Origin: Clostridiales bacterium
Lineage (GTDB): Bacteria > Bacillota > Clostridia > Saccharofermentanales > Saccharofermentanaceae
Assembly (NCBI GenBank): GCA_017940895.1
Contig: JAGAXM010000024.1
Location: 1-56,940 of the forward strand
Reading direction: 5' to 3'
DNA: 56,940 nucleotides
The notes beneath the pieces were generated by a model that saw only the letters and a program-made list of their open reading frames with translations, was not told the DNA's origin and ran no database searches. This document shows, piece by piece, positions 26,559-34,001 of this stretch (position 1 is the first letter of the stretch; each line of letters starts with the position of its first letter). The translations under genes were made by a program, and so were the position numbers.

Positions 26559-27233
26559 TTACTTCTCGATCTCTCTTGTATTGTAGAGTTCCTTGATCTC
26601 ATCGAGAGGCTTGTTCATCATGTCCTTCATAGCCTCGTCGAACTTACCCTCTTTGATCTCCTCTACTCTTGTGTTGAGGTGCTCTGCCTCAGGTGTGAGG
26701 TACTTACCGTTAAGTCTTCTTGCAAGCATACCTACCATAGGATGTGAGATACCTGCAGGGCATCTTACTGAGCAGCATCCGCAGCTTACGCAGTCGAATG
26801 ACTCTTCAGCACAAGCCTTGAAGTCGCCTCTCTGAGCATATGCGATGTACTGCATAACGTTGAGGCTCTGTGTGCAGGCCTTTGTACAAGCGTTACATCC
26901 GATACAAGCATAGATCTCGGGATAGAGGGACATCATGACTTCCTGGTTAGCCTTGAGGTCCTCGATGTTGTAAGTTCTCTTATCTGTCGGGAAGTAAGGG
27001 ATACGTGCGATGTACATGCCTTCTTGAACCTGTGTCTGACATGCAAGGCAGGTATGAAGCTCGTTCTTACCCTTAATTCTGTAGATCGTTGTGCAAGCGC
27101 CGCAGAAACCGTGGCGGCAGCCTACGCCTCTTACGAGTGTATAGCCGGCATACTCAAGAGCCGTCATGATCGTAAGATCGCCGGGCACCTGGTATTTCTT
27201 ACCGTAAAAATAAACATTTACCATCTGTTCCAT
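26559..27233 (-). CDS. frdB: Fumarate reductase-type iron-sulfur subunit (FrdB/TfrB-like)
   Basis: The 224-residue protein has an N-terminal plant-type ferredoxin fold with [2Fe-2S] cysteines (GCRHGFCGACTTIY then CLAC), followed by two Cys clusters, CIGCNACTKACTQ and CVSCGCCSVRCPAG, for further Fe-S centres. This is the FrdB/SdhB layout. Unlike methanogen TfrB it lacks the C-terminal CCG domains, which are supplied here by the separate HdrB. It passes electrons to the flavoprotein encoded 14 bases downstream. Confidence 0.87.
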   Translation of the reverse strand: MEQMVNVYFYGKKYQVPGDLTIMTALEYAGYTLVRGVGCRHGFCGACTTIYRIKGKNELHTCLACQTQVQEGMYIARIPYFPTDKRTYNIEDLKANQEVMMSLYPEIYACIGCNACTKACTQSLNVMQYIAYAQRGDFKACAEESFDCVSCGCCSVRCPAGISHPMVGMLARRLNGKYLTPEAEHLNTRVEEIKEGKFDEAMKDMMNKPLDEIKELYNTREIEK

Positions 27234-27251
27234 AATCTTGTTCCTTTCACA

Positions 27252-28100
27252 TCAGTATTCATCAGGCATTTCTTCTATCTGGTCAAAACGGAATACAGGA
27301 CCGTCCTTGCAGACATACTTGGATCCGATATTGCATCTTCCGCATTTACCTACGCCGCACTTCATACGAAGCTCGAGTGTGGTATATACCTGATCATCCG
27401 TAAAGCCCAGTTCCTTCATTCCCTGAAGAACGAACTTGATCATGATCGGCGGTCCGCAGATAAGACCGATCTTATCTGTCGAGAAATCAATTTCCTTGAG
27501 GTAAGCAGGTACGAATCCTACGTGGCCGTCCCAGCCTTCCTGCTCTCTGTCGATAGTAAGGTATACGTTGACACCTTCTGTGTTCATCCACTTCTCCTTG
27601 ATCTCCTTAAGCTTAACGAGATCGTCAGCAGATCTTGAACCGTAGAGGATGTCGATCGTACCGTAATCCTGTCTGTTATCAATGCAGTAATTGATTACTG
27701 ATCTTAAAGGTGCAAGTCCGATACCGCCGGCGATGAACAGAAGGTTCTTGCCCTTGAGCTCAGTCTCAACCGGGAAGTGGTTGCCGTAAGGCCCTCTTAC
27801 GGTGATCTCATCACCTACAGACAAACCGTGAAGGTACTCTGTAAGCAGACCGCATCTTTTGATGGAGAACTCCATGTACTCCTTGTTCGTGGGTGAAGAA
27901 GTAATGGAGAACATTCCCTCTCCGACACCGGGTACACATACCATGGCGCACTGGCCGGGCATGTGCTCGAACAACTTTCCTCCTCCGGGCGCATTAACTC
28001 TGAAAGTCTTAACGTCCGGGGTCTCCTGTGTGATATCAGTGATGATACCGACGTGCGGGACCAGGATGTCTTGATTCTTATTGTTACCACAATCACACAT
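27252..28100 (-). CDS. FAD/NAD(P)H-binding electron-entry subunit, FloxA-like
   Basis: The 282-residue protein is of the ferredoxin-NAD(P)+ reductase fold with a C-terminal [2Fe-2S] site, as in PyrK, AsrB and FloxA: flavin motif MFSITSSP near residue 68, NAD(P)-binding region AGGIGLAPLRS near 130, LICGPPIM near 220, and CGVGKCGRCNIG...C near 250. It should take electrons from NAD(P)H. It lies between the FloxB-like and frdB genes with gaps of 15 and 18 bases. With HdrABC nearby, the FloxA role in an NADH-oxidising bifurcating complex is the best call. Confidence 0.85.
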   Translation of the reverse strand: MCDCGNNKNQDILVPHVGIITDITQETPDVKTFRVNAPGGGKLFEHMPGQCAMVCVPGVGEGMFSITSSPTNKEYMEFSIKRCGLLTEYLHGLSVGDEITVRGPYGNHFPVETELKGKNLLFIAGGIGLAPLRSVINYCIDNRQDYGTIDILYGSRSADDLVKLKEIKEKWMNTEGVNVYLTIDREQEGWDGHVGFVPAYLKEIDFSTDKIGLICGPPIMIKFVLQGMKELGFTDDQVYTTLELRMKCGVGKCGRCNIGSKYVCKDGPVFRFDQIEEMPDEY

Positions 28101-28115
28101 GTACTGTTCCCCTCC

Positions 28116-29210
28116 TTACTTATTTTCTGCGAAGGCCTTGATAACCTTCACGATATTGAGCGACTGAGGACACTTCTCGACGCAGCGGCCGCAGCCTACG
28201 CACATGAACATGCCGTCATTATTTGTGGGATAGTAAACGAGCTTGTGCATGAATCTCTGGCGGAAACGCTGGAGCTGTGTCTGTCTGTTCTGTCCGCCTG
28301 CCATGAGTGTGAAGTCGGAATACATGCAGGAATCCCAGCATCTGTATCTCTGGATGCCGTTCTTCGTCGTGTAGTCCTTGATGTCATAGCACTGGCATGT
28401 GGGGCATACGAAAGTACATGTACCGCAGCCGAGGCAGCCCTTGTAAACCTTGTCCCAGACTTCGGACTTGAACTTCTCGTCCGTCTTGCCTGCACCCCAG
28501 CCCTCAAGTGAGAGCTCGGCGTTAGGAAGCTGCTTCGCGATGCCTTCGATATAGGACTTCTCTTCCTCTACCTTGGAGTCGGCATCAGCCTCCTCGAAAA
28601 GGTTTGCAACCTTAGCAGTGAGAGCCTCACCCTTCTCGGTGAGTGCCTTCCAGTAGAGCTTATCGCCGATAACCCATGTAGCGACGTCAGCCTTAGCCTT
28701 GGAAGGATCAGCAGGATCAACACCGAATACAGTACAGAAGCAGGACTCTTCGGGCTCGTGACAAGCAAGTGCAACTACGATGCCGTGCTCTCTTCTGGAC
28801 TTGTAGTAGGAATCAACGGGATCCGTAAGGAATACATTGTCCATAACTTCAATGGCTCTTACGTCGCAGGCACGCATTCCGAAGATTACAAAGTCCTGAT
28901 CGACGAGCTTGCCGGGTGTGACTTTGAGTTTCGTTCTGACAGGTGTATCAGCTGCCTTCTCGGCGTCATCGCCGGAAGCTACATCTGCAGGAACGATCTC
29001 TCTGTTAACTTTGTAGAGCTGCTCTACCTGAGGGAAGAATGCATCCTTACCGGATCTGATCGTCTTAAGTGTGTCGATGTCACCTTCAGCGCCTTCCTTC
29101 CAGAAACCGTAATTGGTCTGGTCAGCAGACTTGATGGGCATAAACAGATCATACTCTGCCGCGATAGCAGCATACAGAGAATTGAGGTTTTCTTTTGCAA
29201 TTGAATACAT
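28116..29210 (-). CDS. 4Fe-4S electron-transfer subunit, FloxB/AsrA-like
   Basis: The 364-residue protein belongs to the anaerobic sulfite reductase A/hydrogenase beta-like iron-sulfur family. Residues about 110-165 carry IFGMRACDVRAIEVMDNVF and CHEPEESCFC, and two C-terminal clusters are CLGCGTCTFVCPTCQC (near 270) and CVGCGRCVEKCPQ (near 340). It probably conducts electrons from the FloxA-like flavoprotein towards HdrA through the iron-sulfur chain. Its start overlaps the previous stop by one base. Which of the two iron-sulfur subunits is B and which is C follows general resemblance only. Confidence 0.8.
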   Translation of the reverse strand: MYSIAKENLNSLYAAIAAEYDLFMPIKSADQTNYGFWKEGAEGDIDTLKTIRSGKDAFFPQVEQLYKVNREIVPADVASGDDAEKAADTPVRTKLKVTPGKLVDQDFVIFGMRACDVRAIEVMDNVFLTDPVDSYYKSRREHGIVVALACHEPEESCFCTVFGVDPADPSKAKADVATWVIGDKLYWKALTEKGEALTAKVANLFEEADADSKVEEEKSYIEGIAKQLPNAELSLEGWGAGKTDEKFKSEVWDKVYKGCLGCGTCTFVCPTCQCYDIKDYTTKNGIQRYRCWDSCMYSDFTLMAGGQNRQTQLQRFRQRFMHKLVYYPTNNDGMFMCVGCGRCVEKCPQSLNIVKVIKAFAENK

Positions 29211-30187
29211 TACTTGTCACCCCTTCCTACAGCATCCTTCGGCTCCAGATCTTCGAAGGTAAAGTCAGTAAGAGGGCTCTGTGCCTCAGGATCTTTTCCT
29301 GCCTGGAACTCTCCATAGAATGTATCTATGTCCTTAATGAACTTTCTGTTGAACAGGTGCAGAGGAATACCCTCAGGACATACTCTGCTGCACTCGCCGC
29401 AGTCTGTACATCTTCCTGCTACGTGGAAAGCTCTGATGATATGGAACATCTTCTCCTCGAAGGAGTCGACGTTAGCCTTCTGCTGTGAATCGAACTTAGT
29501 GTTGTCGAATACGCACTTTCTGCATGAGCATGCAGGGCATACGTTACGGCATGCGTTACAACGGATACACTTGGAAAGCTCAGACTTGAAGAAAGCAAAT
29601 CTCTCTTCAGGTGTCATCTTCTCGATCTTGATGACTTCCTCGAATCTGTCCTTATCACCTGTATCCTTGGACTCGCCGATGACCTCATCAAAGATCACGT
29701 GATCCTTGCCCTTACATACATGGCAACGGTCGAGCATGAGATCAGCATAAGCCATCTTCTTCTCGCCGTAGATAGTATCGAAAGTTACATCACCGTCACC
29801 CTCGATATCAACGCCTGCGATGGACTTGATACCCTTGATGCCGGCCTTTCTAGCCTTCTCGATATCGAGCTTTCCGCGGCAGCCTACACCGATGATGTAA
29901 GTGTTCTCACGGTTAACTCTGTGCTCTCTGATAAGTTGGTTGAAGCTGTATGTGTCGCAGGGCTTCAAGCATACTGCTGTCTTTCCTTCGAGCTTAGCTG
30001 CCTCGATCATCATCTTGGACAGGTTAGCTCCGCAGAAACCGTCATATACGAAGTTGTCAAAATCCTCAGCCTTCTCGAAGTAAGCGGGTTCCGGATTATA
30101 AGGCATGTCACCCTTCTTCCAGCCGATAACTCTTACGACTGTACCGTCGGCGAGGAGTTCCTTTAAACGATTGATCAATTCTTGCAT
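29210..30187 (-). CDS. 4Fe-4S electron-transfer subunit, FloxC-like (FrhB/FdhB-related N-terminus)
   Basis: The 325-residue protein has an N-terminal region like the coenzyme F420 hydrogenase/formate dehydrogenase beta family (CLKPCDTYSFNQLIREHRVN, YIIGVGCRGK, CHVCKG) and two C-terminal clusters, CIRCNACRNVCPACSCRKC and CTDCGECSRVCPEG. It should bind Fe-S centres and possibly flavin. Its start lies inside the end of the MvhD-like gene (13-base overlap) and its stop shares a base with the next start, showing tight coupling in the hdr-flox operon. Confidence 0.8.
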   Translation of the reverse strand: MQELINRLKELLADGTVVRVIGWKKGDMPYNPEPAYFEKAEDFDNFVYDGFCGANLSKMMIEAAKLEGKTAVCLKPCDTYSFNQLIREHRVNRENTYIIGVGCRGKLDIEKARKAGIKGIKSIAGVDIEGDGDVTFDTIYGEKKMAYADLMLDRCHVCKGKDHVIFDEVIGESKDTGDKDRFEEVIKIEKMTPEERFAFFKSELSKCIRCNACRNVCPACSCRKCVFDNTKFDSQQKANVDSFEEKMFHIIRAFHVAGRCTDCGECSRVCPEGIPLHLFNRKFIKDIDTFYGEFQAGKDPEAQSPLTDFTFEDLEPKDAVGRGDK

Positions 30188-30621
30188 CGTAGATCCCCCA
30201 ATCTGACATTCTCGCCTAAGGACTGAATCTTCTCGCAGAACTCATTCATGGTCTTGGAGAACTTCGCACCTTCAGCGGCGGAACACCACTCTACTCTTGT
30301 TCTGCCGTTCTCTACACCGATGTACTCGAGCATGGAGAAAAGAAGAGCCATTCTTCTTCTGGCATAGTAGTTACCTGTAGAGTAGTGGCAGTCACCCGGA
30401 TGGCATCCGCAGATGATGACGCCGTCAGCGCCTCTCTCGAATGCTCTTAAGATAAACATCGGGTTAACACGTCCCGAACAGGGGACTCTTATGATCTTAA
30501 CATCAGCAGGATACGACAGTCTCGATGATCCTGCGAGGTCCGCACCGGCATATGAACACCAGTTGCAGCAGAAAGCTACGATCAACGGACGGAATTCCTT
30601 GTTCTCTTCGTTCATCGGCAT
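30175..30621 (-). CDS. MvhD/FloxD-type [2Fe-2S] linker subunit
   Basis: The 148-residue protein (ATG 30621, GGAGG nine bases upstream; longer frames run into hdrA) starts MPMNEENKEFRPLIVAFCCN and has the MvhD/FlpD family cysteines in AFCCNWCSY, VPCSGRVNP and CGCHPGDCHY. MvhD links an electron donor module to HdrA in methanogens, and FloxD does so in HdrFlox complexes. Its ATG lies within the last ten bases of hdrA, so the two should be made in fixed ratio. Confidence 0.9.
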   Translation of the reverse strand: MPMNEENKEFRPLIVAFCCNWCSYAGADLAGSSRLSYPADVKIIRVPCSGRVNPMFILRAFERGADGVIICGCHPGDCHYSTGNYYARRRMALLFSMLEYIGVENGRTRVEWCSAAEGAKFSKTMNEFCEKIQSLGENVRLGDLRCKN

Positions 30622-32612
30622 ATAGCATCCACCTCCGTTGTAATCTGTCTGTTGGAGAAGCCCTGAAGATCCATCGCACCGGAAGGACAAGCGGATGTAC
30701 AAGCACCGCAGCCCTGGCACAGAGCGAGGTTGACCTGAGCTACTCTTCTGGTCTCTCTTAAGCCGTGATCCATGACCTGAACGTCATCATAAGTGATGGC
30801 GCCGTAAGGACATACATTCGCACATGTGGAACATCCGTTACAAAGGAGTGTGTCGCACTGGGCTGTGCAGGGATTGGTCTTGAGGTGATCCTTGGCAAGA
30901 AGACCGATAACCTTAACGGCTGCGGCACCTGCCTGGGAAACTGTCTCAGGGATATCCTTAGGTCCCTGAGCCATACCTGACAGGAAGATACCTGCCGTAG
31001 GAGACTCTACAGGACGAAGCTTAGCGTGAGCTTCTGTAAGGAAGTTGTTGTTATCGATACTTGCCGTGAGCATAGTAGCGATCTTTCTTACGCCGGGATT
31101 AGGCTCGATAGCAGCAGCGAGAACGACCATGTCGGCCTTCATGTTGATCTGCTTGCCGTCGAGAAGATCAGCAGCCTGTACAAGGAGCGATCCGTCGGGC
31201 TGAGGCTTAACCTTGCCGACCTGACCCTTGATGTAATTTACGTGATACTGCTCTACAGCTCTTCTGTAGAACTCATCGAAGTTCTTACCGGGTGTTCTTA
31301 CATCAATGTAGAAGACAGTGATGTTGGTATCCGGCCAGTGGTCCTTGATGAGCATAGCGTGCTTAGCTGTGTACATGCAGCATACCTTGGAGCAGTAAGG
31401 CTTACCCTTCTCCTCGCTGTCGCATCTTGAACCGACACACTGGATGAATACGATATCCTTGGGCTGCTTGTGGTCGCTCATTCTCTCGAGGTGACCGCCC
31501 GTAGGACCGGCTGCGTTCATAAGACGCTCGAGCTCGATTGATGTGATGACATCAGGGGACTCGTTGTAAGCGTACTCGCCGAACTTATCAAGATTAATAA
31601 TATCGAATCCTGTGGCAACAACGATGGCACCGTACTTAACGGTTACGATCTCATCCTGCTGCTCGTAATCGACTGCCTTGGAAGGACAGATCTTGGCGCA
31701 GACACCGCACTTGCCTGTCTTGAAGTATGTGCAGTTCGCGCGGTCGATAACAGGTACTGCAGGTACAGCCTGAGCGAAAGGCATATAGATGGCAGGTCTG
31801 TTACGAAGGCCTCTGTCGAACTCGCTCGGGATGTTGCCGATCTTGCCGAGAGGGCACTTAGCGGAGCACTCACCGCATCCTGTACACTTGTCAGCATCAA
31901 CGGATCTGGCCTTCTTCCTGATATCTACGTCGAAGTTACCTACATAACCACTTACCTTCTCTACCTCACTGTAGGTGTAGAGAGTGATATTGGGGTGCTG
32001 GTTAACTTCAACCATCTTAGGTGTGAGGATACATGAAGCACAGTCGAGAGTAGGGAATGTCTTATCGAACTGGCTCATACGGCCTCCGATGGAAGGCTCC
32101 TTCTCAACGATATCAACTTCATAACCTGCATCAGCGATATCCAAAGCTGTCTGGATACCTGCGATACCGCCTCCGATAACGAGTGCTCTCTTAGTAACAG
32201 GGCTCTCGCCTTCCTTAAGAGGAGTATTGAGGTTAACCTTTGCAATTGCTGCTCTGGCAAGGATAACGGCCTTCTTGGTAGCCTCTTCCTTATCCTTATG
32301 GATCCATGAGCACTGCTCACGGATGTTAGCAACTTCAACCATGTAAGGGTTAAGTCCTGCCTTCTCGGCACATGCTCTGAATGTCTTCTCGTGCATACGG
32401 GGTGAGCATGAGCAGATAACAAGACCTGTAAGCTTGTATTCCTTGATGGCCTCGATGATCTTCTCCTGGCCTGCCTCGGAACACATGTACATGTAGTCGT
32501 CAGCGAATACAACGCCGGGCTCGTAACGAACGAGTTCGACTACCTTCTTAACATCTACCGTCGCAGCGATATTGGTACCGCAGTGACAGACAAATACACC
32601 GATCTTCTGCAT
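30612..32612 (-). CDS. hdrA: Heterodisulfide reductase subunit A-like flavoprotein HdrA
   Basis: The 666-residue protein begins IGVFVCHCGTNIA, has FAD motif ALVIGGGIAGIQTALDIADA near residue 145, the HdrA cysteine region FPTLDCASCILTPK near 190, and four ferredoxin-type clusters: CTGCGECSAKCP, CGVCAKICP, CNGCSTCANVCP and CQGCGACTSACP. HdrA holds the flavin proposed to split electron pairs, sending one to ferredoxin and one to the HdrB/HdrC branch. Length and motifs are complete. It follows hdrC by three bases and overlaps the MvhD-like start. Confidence 0.94.
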   Translation of the reverse strand: MQKIGVFVCHCGTNIAATVDVKKVVELVRYEPGVVFADDYMYMCSEAGQEKIIEAIKEYKLTGLVICSCSPRMHEKTFRACAEKAGLNPYMVEVANIREQCSWIHKDKEEATKKAVILARAAIAKVNLNTPLKEGESPVTKRALVIGGGIAGIQTALDIADAGYEVDIVEKEPSIGGRMSQFDKTFPTLDCASCILTPKMVEVNQHPNITLYTYSEVEKVSGYVGNFDVDIRKKARSVDADKCTGCGECSAKCPLGKIGNIPSEFDRGLRNRPAIYMPFAQAVPAVPVIDRANCTYFKTGKCGVCAKICPSKAVDYEQQDEIVTVKYGAIVVATGFDIINLDKFGEYAYNESPDVITSIELERLMNAAGPTGGHLERMSDHKQPKDIVFIQCVGSRCDSEEKGKPYCSKVCCMYTAKHAMLIKDHWPDTNITVFYIDVRTPGKNFDEFYRRAVEQYHVNYIKGQVGKVKPQPDGSLLVQAADLLDGKQINMKADMVVLAAAIEPNPGVRKIATMLTASIDNNNFLTEAHAKLRPVESPTAGIFLSGMAQGPKDIPETVSQAGAAAVKVIGLLAKDHLKTNPCTAQCDTLLCNGCSTCANVCPYGAITYDDVQVMDHGLRETRRVAQVNLALCQGCGACTSACPSGAMDLQGFSNRQITTEVDAICR

Positions 32613-32615
32613 TTA

Positions 32616-33011
32616 TTACCTCCTGTACCTGCGGAATGCGCTGACGAGCAACTGCTGGGGAAGATCCTCAGTAAGAAGCTCCGGAACCTCTTCGGGCTGG
32701 AGATAATCTCCGCCTCTCTGTCTTGCCACGATCTGACGGGTAGCATCAACGAGCTTACCGGGCTGGACGTCTCTGGGACATCTCTCGATACATGCGAAGC
32801 ATCCGAGACACTTCCATGCAGCCTTGGACTCAACGAGCTCATCGAGGTCGCCTCTGATGATGTATGAAGCGAACTGGTGAGGCTTAATATCCATCTCACT
32901 GTAAGCAGGGCATGAAGCAGTACACTTGCCGCATCTCATGCACTTATAGGGATCGCTGCCGCTGATCTCCTTGATGAGTTCAATCTTCTTCTCTAATTCA
33001 GTCATGCTCAT
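32616..33011 (-). CDS. hdrC: Heterodisulfide reductase subunit C-like ferredoxin HdrC
   Basis: The 131-residue protein has two 4Fe-4S motifs, CMRCGKCTASCP near residue 24 and CLGCFACIERCP near 68, and the HdrC-type helical C-terminus ending FRRYRR. It transfers electrons between HdrA and HdrB. AAAGGAGG precedes the ATG at 33011 by about four bases; an ATG at 33005 (MTELEKK) is about ten bases from it and equally possible. It overlaps the hdrB stop by four bases. Confidence 0.93.
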   Translation of the reverse strand: MSMTELEKKIELIKEISGSDPYKCMRCGKCTASCPAYSEMDIKPHQFASYIIRGDLDELVESKAAWKCLGCFACIERCPRDVQPGKLVDATRQIVARQRGGDYLQPEEVPELLTEDLPQQLLVSAFRRYRR

Positions 33012-33799
33012 GCGCCCTCCTTTACACCGAGAGCCTCCGCGAGAAGCTCCGTGAAGTAGTAAACGGGAACCTTCGTCTTGGCATCGGACTTATTGAGGTT
33101 AAACATGCAAAGAGGACATGCAGTGATGAGGCAGTCAGCACCGAAGCCTGTGCTGTCGTCAAAGATCTGCTCTGTTCTCTGCTTTGTAAATTCGGGATCC
33201 TTAAGGGATGTGTAGCCGCCGCAGCACTCGTTCCTCATGGAATAGATAACGGGCTCTGCGCCTAAGGCTCTGATGAAGTCCTCCATGATCTTCGGATTCT
33301 CGGGATCATCGAAGTCAAGGATCTTGCCGGGACGGAGAGTAAGGCAGCCGTAGTAAGCGCCGATCTTCTTACCCTCGAGAGGATTAACGACCTTCTTGGC
33401 AAGCTCATCAAATCCGATAACATCTCTTAAGACCTCAAGGAAATGAAGAACCTTCGTCTCGCCTGCATAAGCTTCTTCAAAGCCGCAGTAATTGTTGGCA
33501 CGGGTCCTGATGTCTTCGACGTTCTTCATGTCGTCGTTGACGCGCTTAAGCACATGGTGGCATGCCGAGCAAAGGGTAATGAGATCCTGTCCCTGCTCCT
33601 TGGCATAGTTGAGTGCTCGTACTGATGAGAGCTTAGTAGCAATCTCGTCAGAACCTAACGGATAAACTCCGCCGCAGCACTGCCATTCGGGGATCTCAAC
33701 AAGCTCGAAGCCCAATGCAAGCGCACTCGATCTGGCATACTTATCCAGATCCTGCGCCTTGTTCTTCAAGGTGCATCCGGGGTAATAACTGTATTTCAT
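33008..33799 (-). CDS. hdrB: Heterodisulfide reductase subunit B-like protein HdrB
   Basis: The 263-residue protein starts MKYSYYPGCTL, the usual HdrB opening, which supports ATG 33799 over an in-frame ATG at 33814. It has two CCG domains: PGC...WQCCGG...CSACHH and YYGC...NECCGGY...CPLC, which bind the two noncubane [4Fe-4S] clusters of HdrB. In methanogens these reduce a heterodisulfide; here the acceptor is unknown, and transfer to the FrdAB pair or to a thiol/disulfide protein is possible. It is the first gene of the nine-gene operon. The leader is A/T-rich and shows no clear promoter consensus. Confidence 0.93.
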   Translation of the reverse strand: MKYSYYPGCTLKNKAQDLDKYARSSALALGFELVEIPEWQCCGGVYPLGSDEIATKLSSVRALNYAKEQGQDLITLCSACHHVLKRVNDDMKNVEDIRTRANNYCGFEEAYAGETKVLHFLEVLRDVIGFDELAKKVVNPLEGKKIGAYYGCLTLRPGKILDFDDPENPKIMEDFIRALGAEPVIYSMRNECCGGYTSLKDPEFTKQRTEQIFDDSTGFGADCLITACPLCMFNLNKSDAKTKVPVYYFTELLAEALGVKEGA

Positions 33800-33904
33800 A
33801 ATACTTCCCGCCATCCTCTTTCTTAATTATTGAAATATGTAGAACATATGCAGCTATAATCAGCTAACTCTAAATTTAACAGAAATATACCCATGTATAA
33901 ACCG

Positions 33905-33938
33905 CAAAAAACGGACCGTCGGGAGCCCCTGCGGTCCG
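33905..33938 (-). terminator. Terminator of the LacI-like/GGDEF gene
   Basis: On the minus strand ACGGACCG pairs with CGGTCCGT (13-base loop), followed by TTTTTGCGG. It separates the carbohydrate-signalling operon from hdrB. Confidence 0.7.
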
Positions 33939-34001
33939 TTCTCAAATTTAGTTAAAATATAACGGCGTTATTTAAAATTGTAATTCTAAATGATTTTCAA
34001 A

